From assembly GCF_937952055.1 (NCBI RefSeq), contig NZ_CALFYO010000002.1, forward strand, positions 103,107 to 167,106: a stretch of 64,000 nucleotides of DNA. The letters run 5' to 3'. The stretch's first letter is position 1. The number at the start of each line of letters is the position of its first letter. This stretch comes from an uncultured Piscinibacter sp. GTDB lineage: Bacteria > Pseudomonadota > Gammaproteobacteria > Burkholderiales > Burkholderiaceae_C. This document shows, piece after piece, positions 63,993 to 64,000 of the stretch. The notes under the pieces are model-generated. The model was not told the origin of the DNA and did not search any database. It worked only from the letters and a program-made list of their open reading frames with translations. Made by a program: the position numbers and the translations under genes.

Positions 63993-64000
63993 CACTGGCG
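63945..64000 (+). mobile_element. Probable Tn3-family terminal inverted repeat (element continues outside)
   Basis: The sequence starts GGGGGTCTCCTCGTTTTCAG and goes on with an AATAAGTGACGG stretch. Tn3-family ends begin with GGGG and run about 38 bases. It breaks lspA precisely at its first base, as an insertion would. The other end and any transposase lie beyond the window. No second copy was seen here. Confidence 0.5.

Overview
The window is GC-rich, gene-dense DNA that reads as a Burkholderiales-type betaproteobacterium. The supports are an OPA-family transporter next to a LysR regulator, czc-like metal efflux genes, a CadR-type regulator with a P-type ATPase, and codon use dominated by GC at third positions. 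No rRNA, tRNA or CRISPR array was found. The organism cannot be named from the sequence alone.

Layout. (1) 1-2.3 kb: ordinary chromosome-like genes, a LysR regulator cut by the window edge and an organophosphate-type MFS transporter. (2) 2.7-5.1 kb: a scar of gene remains (an orphan DUF2384 domain gene, an integrase C-terminus fused to a broken metallo-beta-lactamase gene, half of an mmsA gene, an unrecognised gene tail), followed by an intact membrane protein/AraC divergent pair (5.1-6.9 kb). (3) 7.1-17.2 kb: leftward DNA-processing block with SbcC/SbcD-like nuclease subunits, a Gp3-like recombination directionality factor candidate, a DinG-type helicase, a DUF1173 protein and a tyrosine-recombinase-like protein that has lost its catalytic residues. 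(4) 17.6-28.4 kb: nine leftward genes with almost no gaps, in three tightly coupled cassettes: an AAA ATPase/subtilisin pair resembling IetAS; a sigma-like factor, an HTH-like protein and an ImmA/IrrE-UvrD-nuclease fusion; and a four-gene ubiquitin-like conjugation operon (triple-Ubl protein, cysteine-free E2-like protein, JAMM protease, ThiF/E1). (5) 28.8-42.5 kb: a RES-type toxin-antitoxin pair, a 1659-residue methylase-helicase, a Rep initiator with an iteron/DnaA-box origin candidate, parA-parB with three parS-like palindromes, and a full tyrosine integrase. This is plasmid-like or integrated-plasmid machinery. (6) 42.8-49.9 kb: a sulfur/persulfide island (cysteine desulfurase, ArsR-rhodanese regulator, DsrE, a GH84-like protein, an ETHE1-like dioxygenase, MFS, rhodanese, a TonB-like protein). 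(7) 49.9-64 kb: metal resistance: YnfA, a broken EamA transporter, a czcICBA-like tripartite efflux operon, CzcE-like, CadR and a cation P-type ATPase with DUF3703 and an lspA gene cut by what looks like a Tn3-family terminal repeat.

How it fits together. Parts 3-5 look like the backbone and cargo of one mobile replicon: replication, partition, integration and DNA processing surround a dense immunity-like block. No relaxase or type IV secretion gene is visible, so any transfer functions lie outside the window or are absent. Parts 6-7 are accessory resistance cargo. The most interesting unit is the nine-gene leftward block at 17.6-28.4 kb, which puts protein tagging and de-tagging, two proteases (subtilisin and ImmA) and a helicase-nuclease side by side on one strand.
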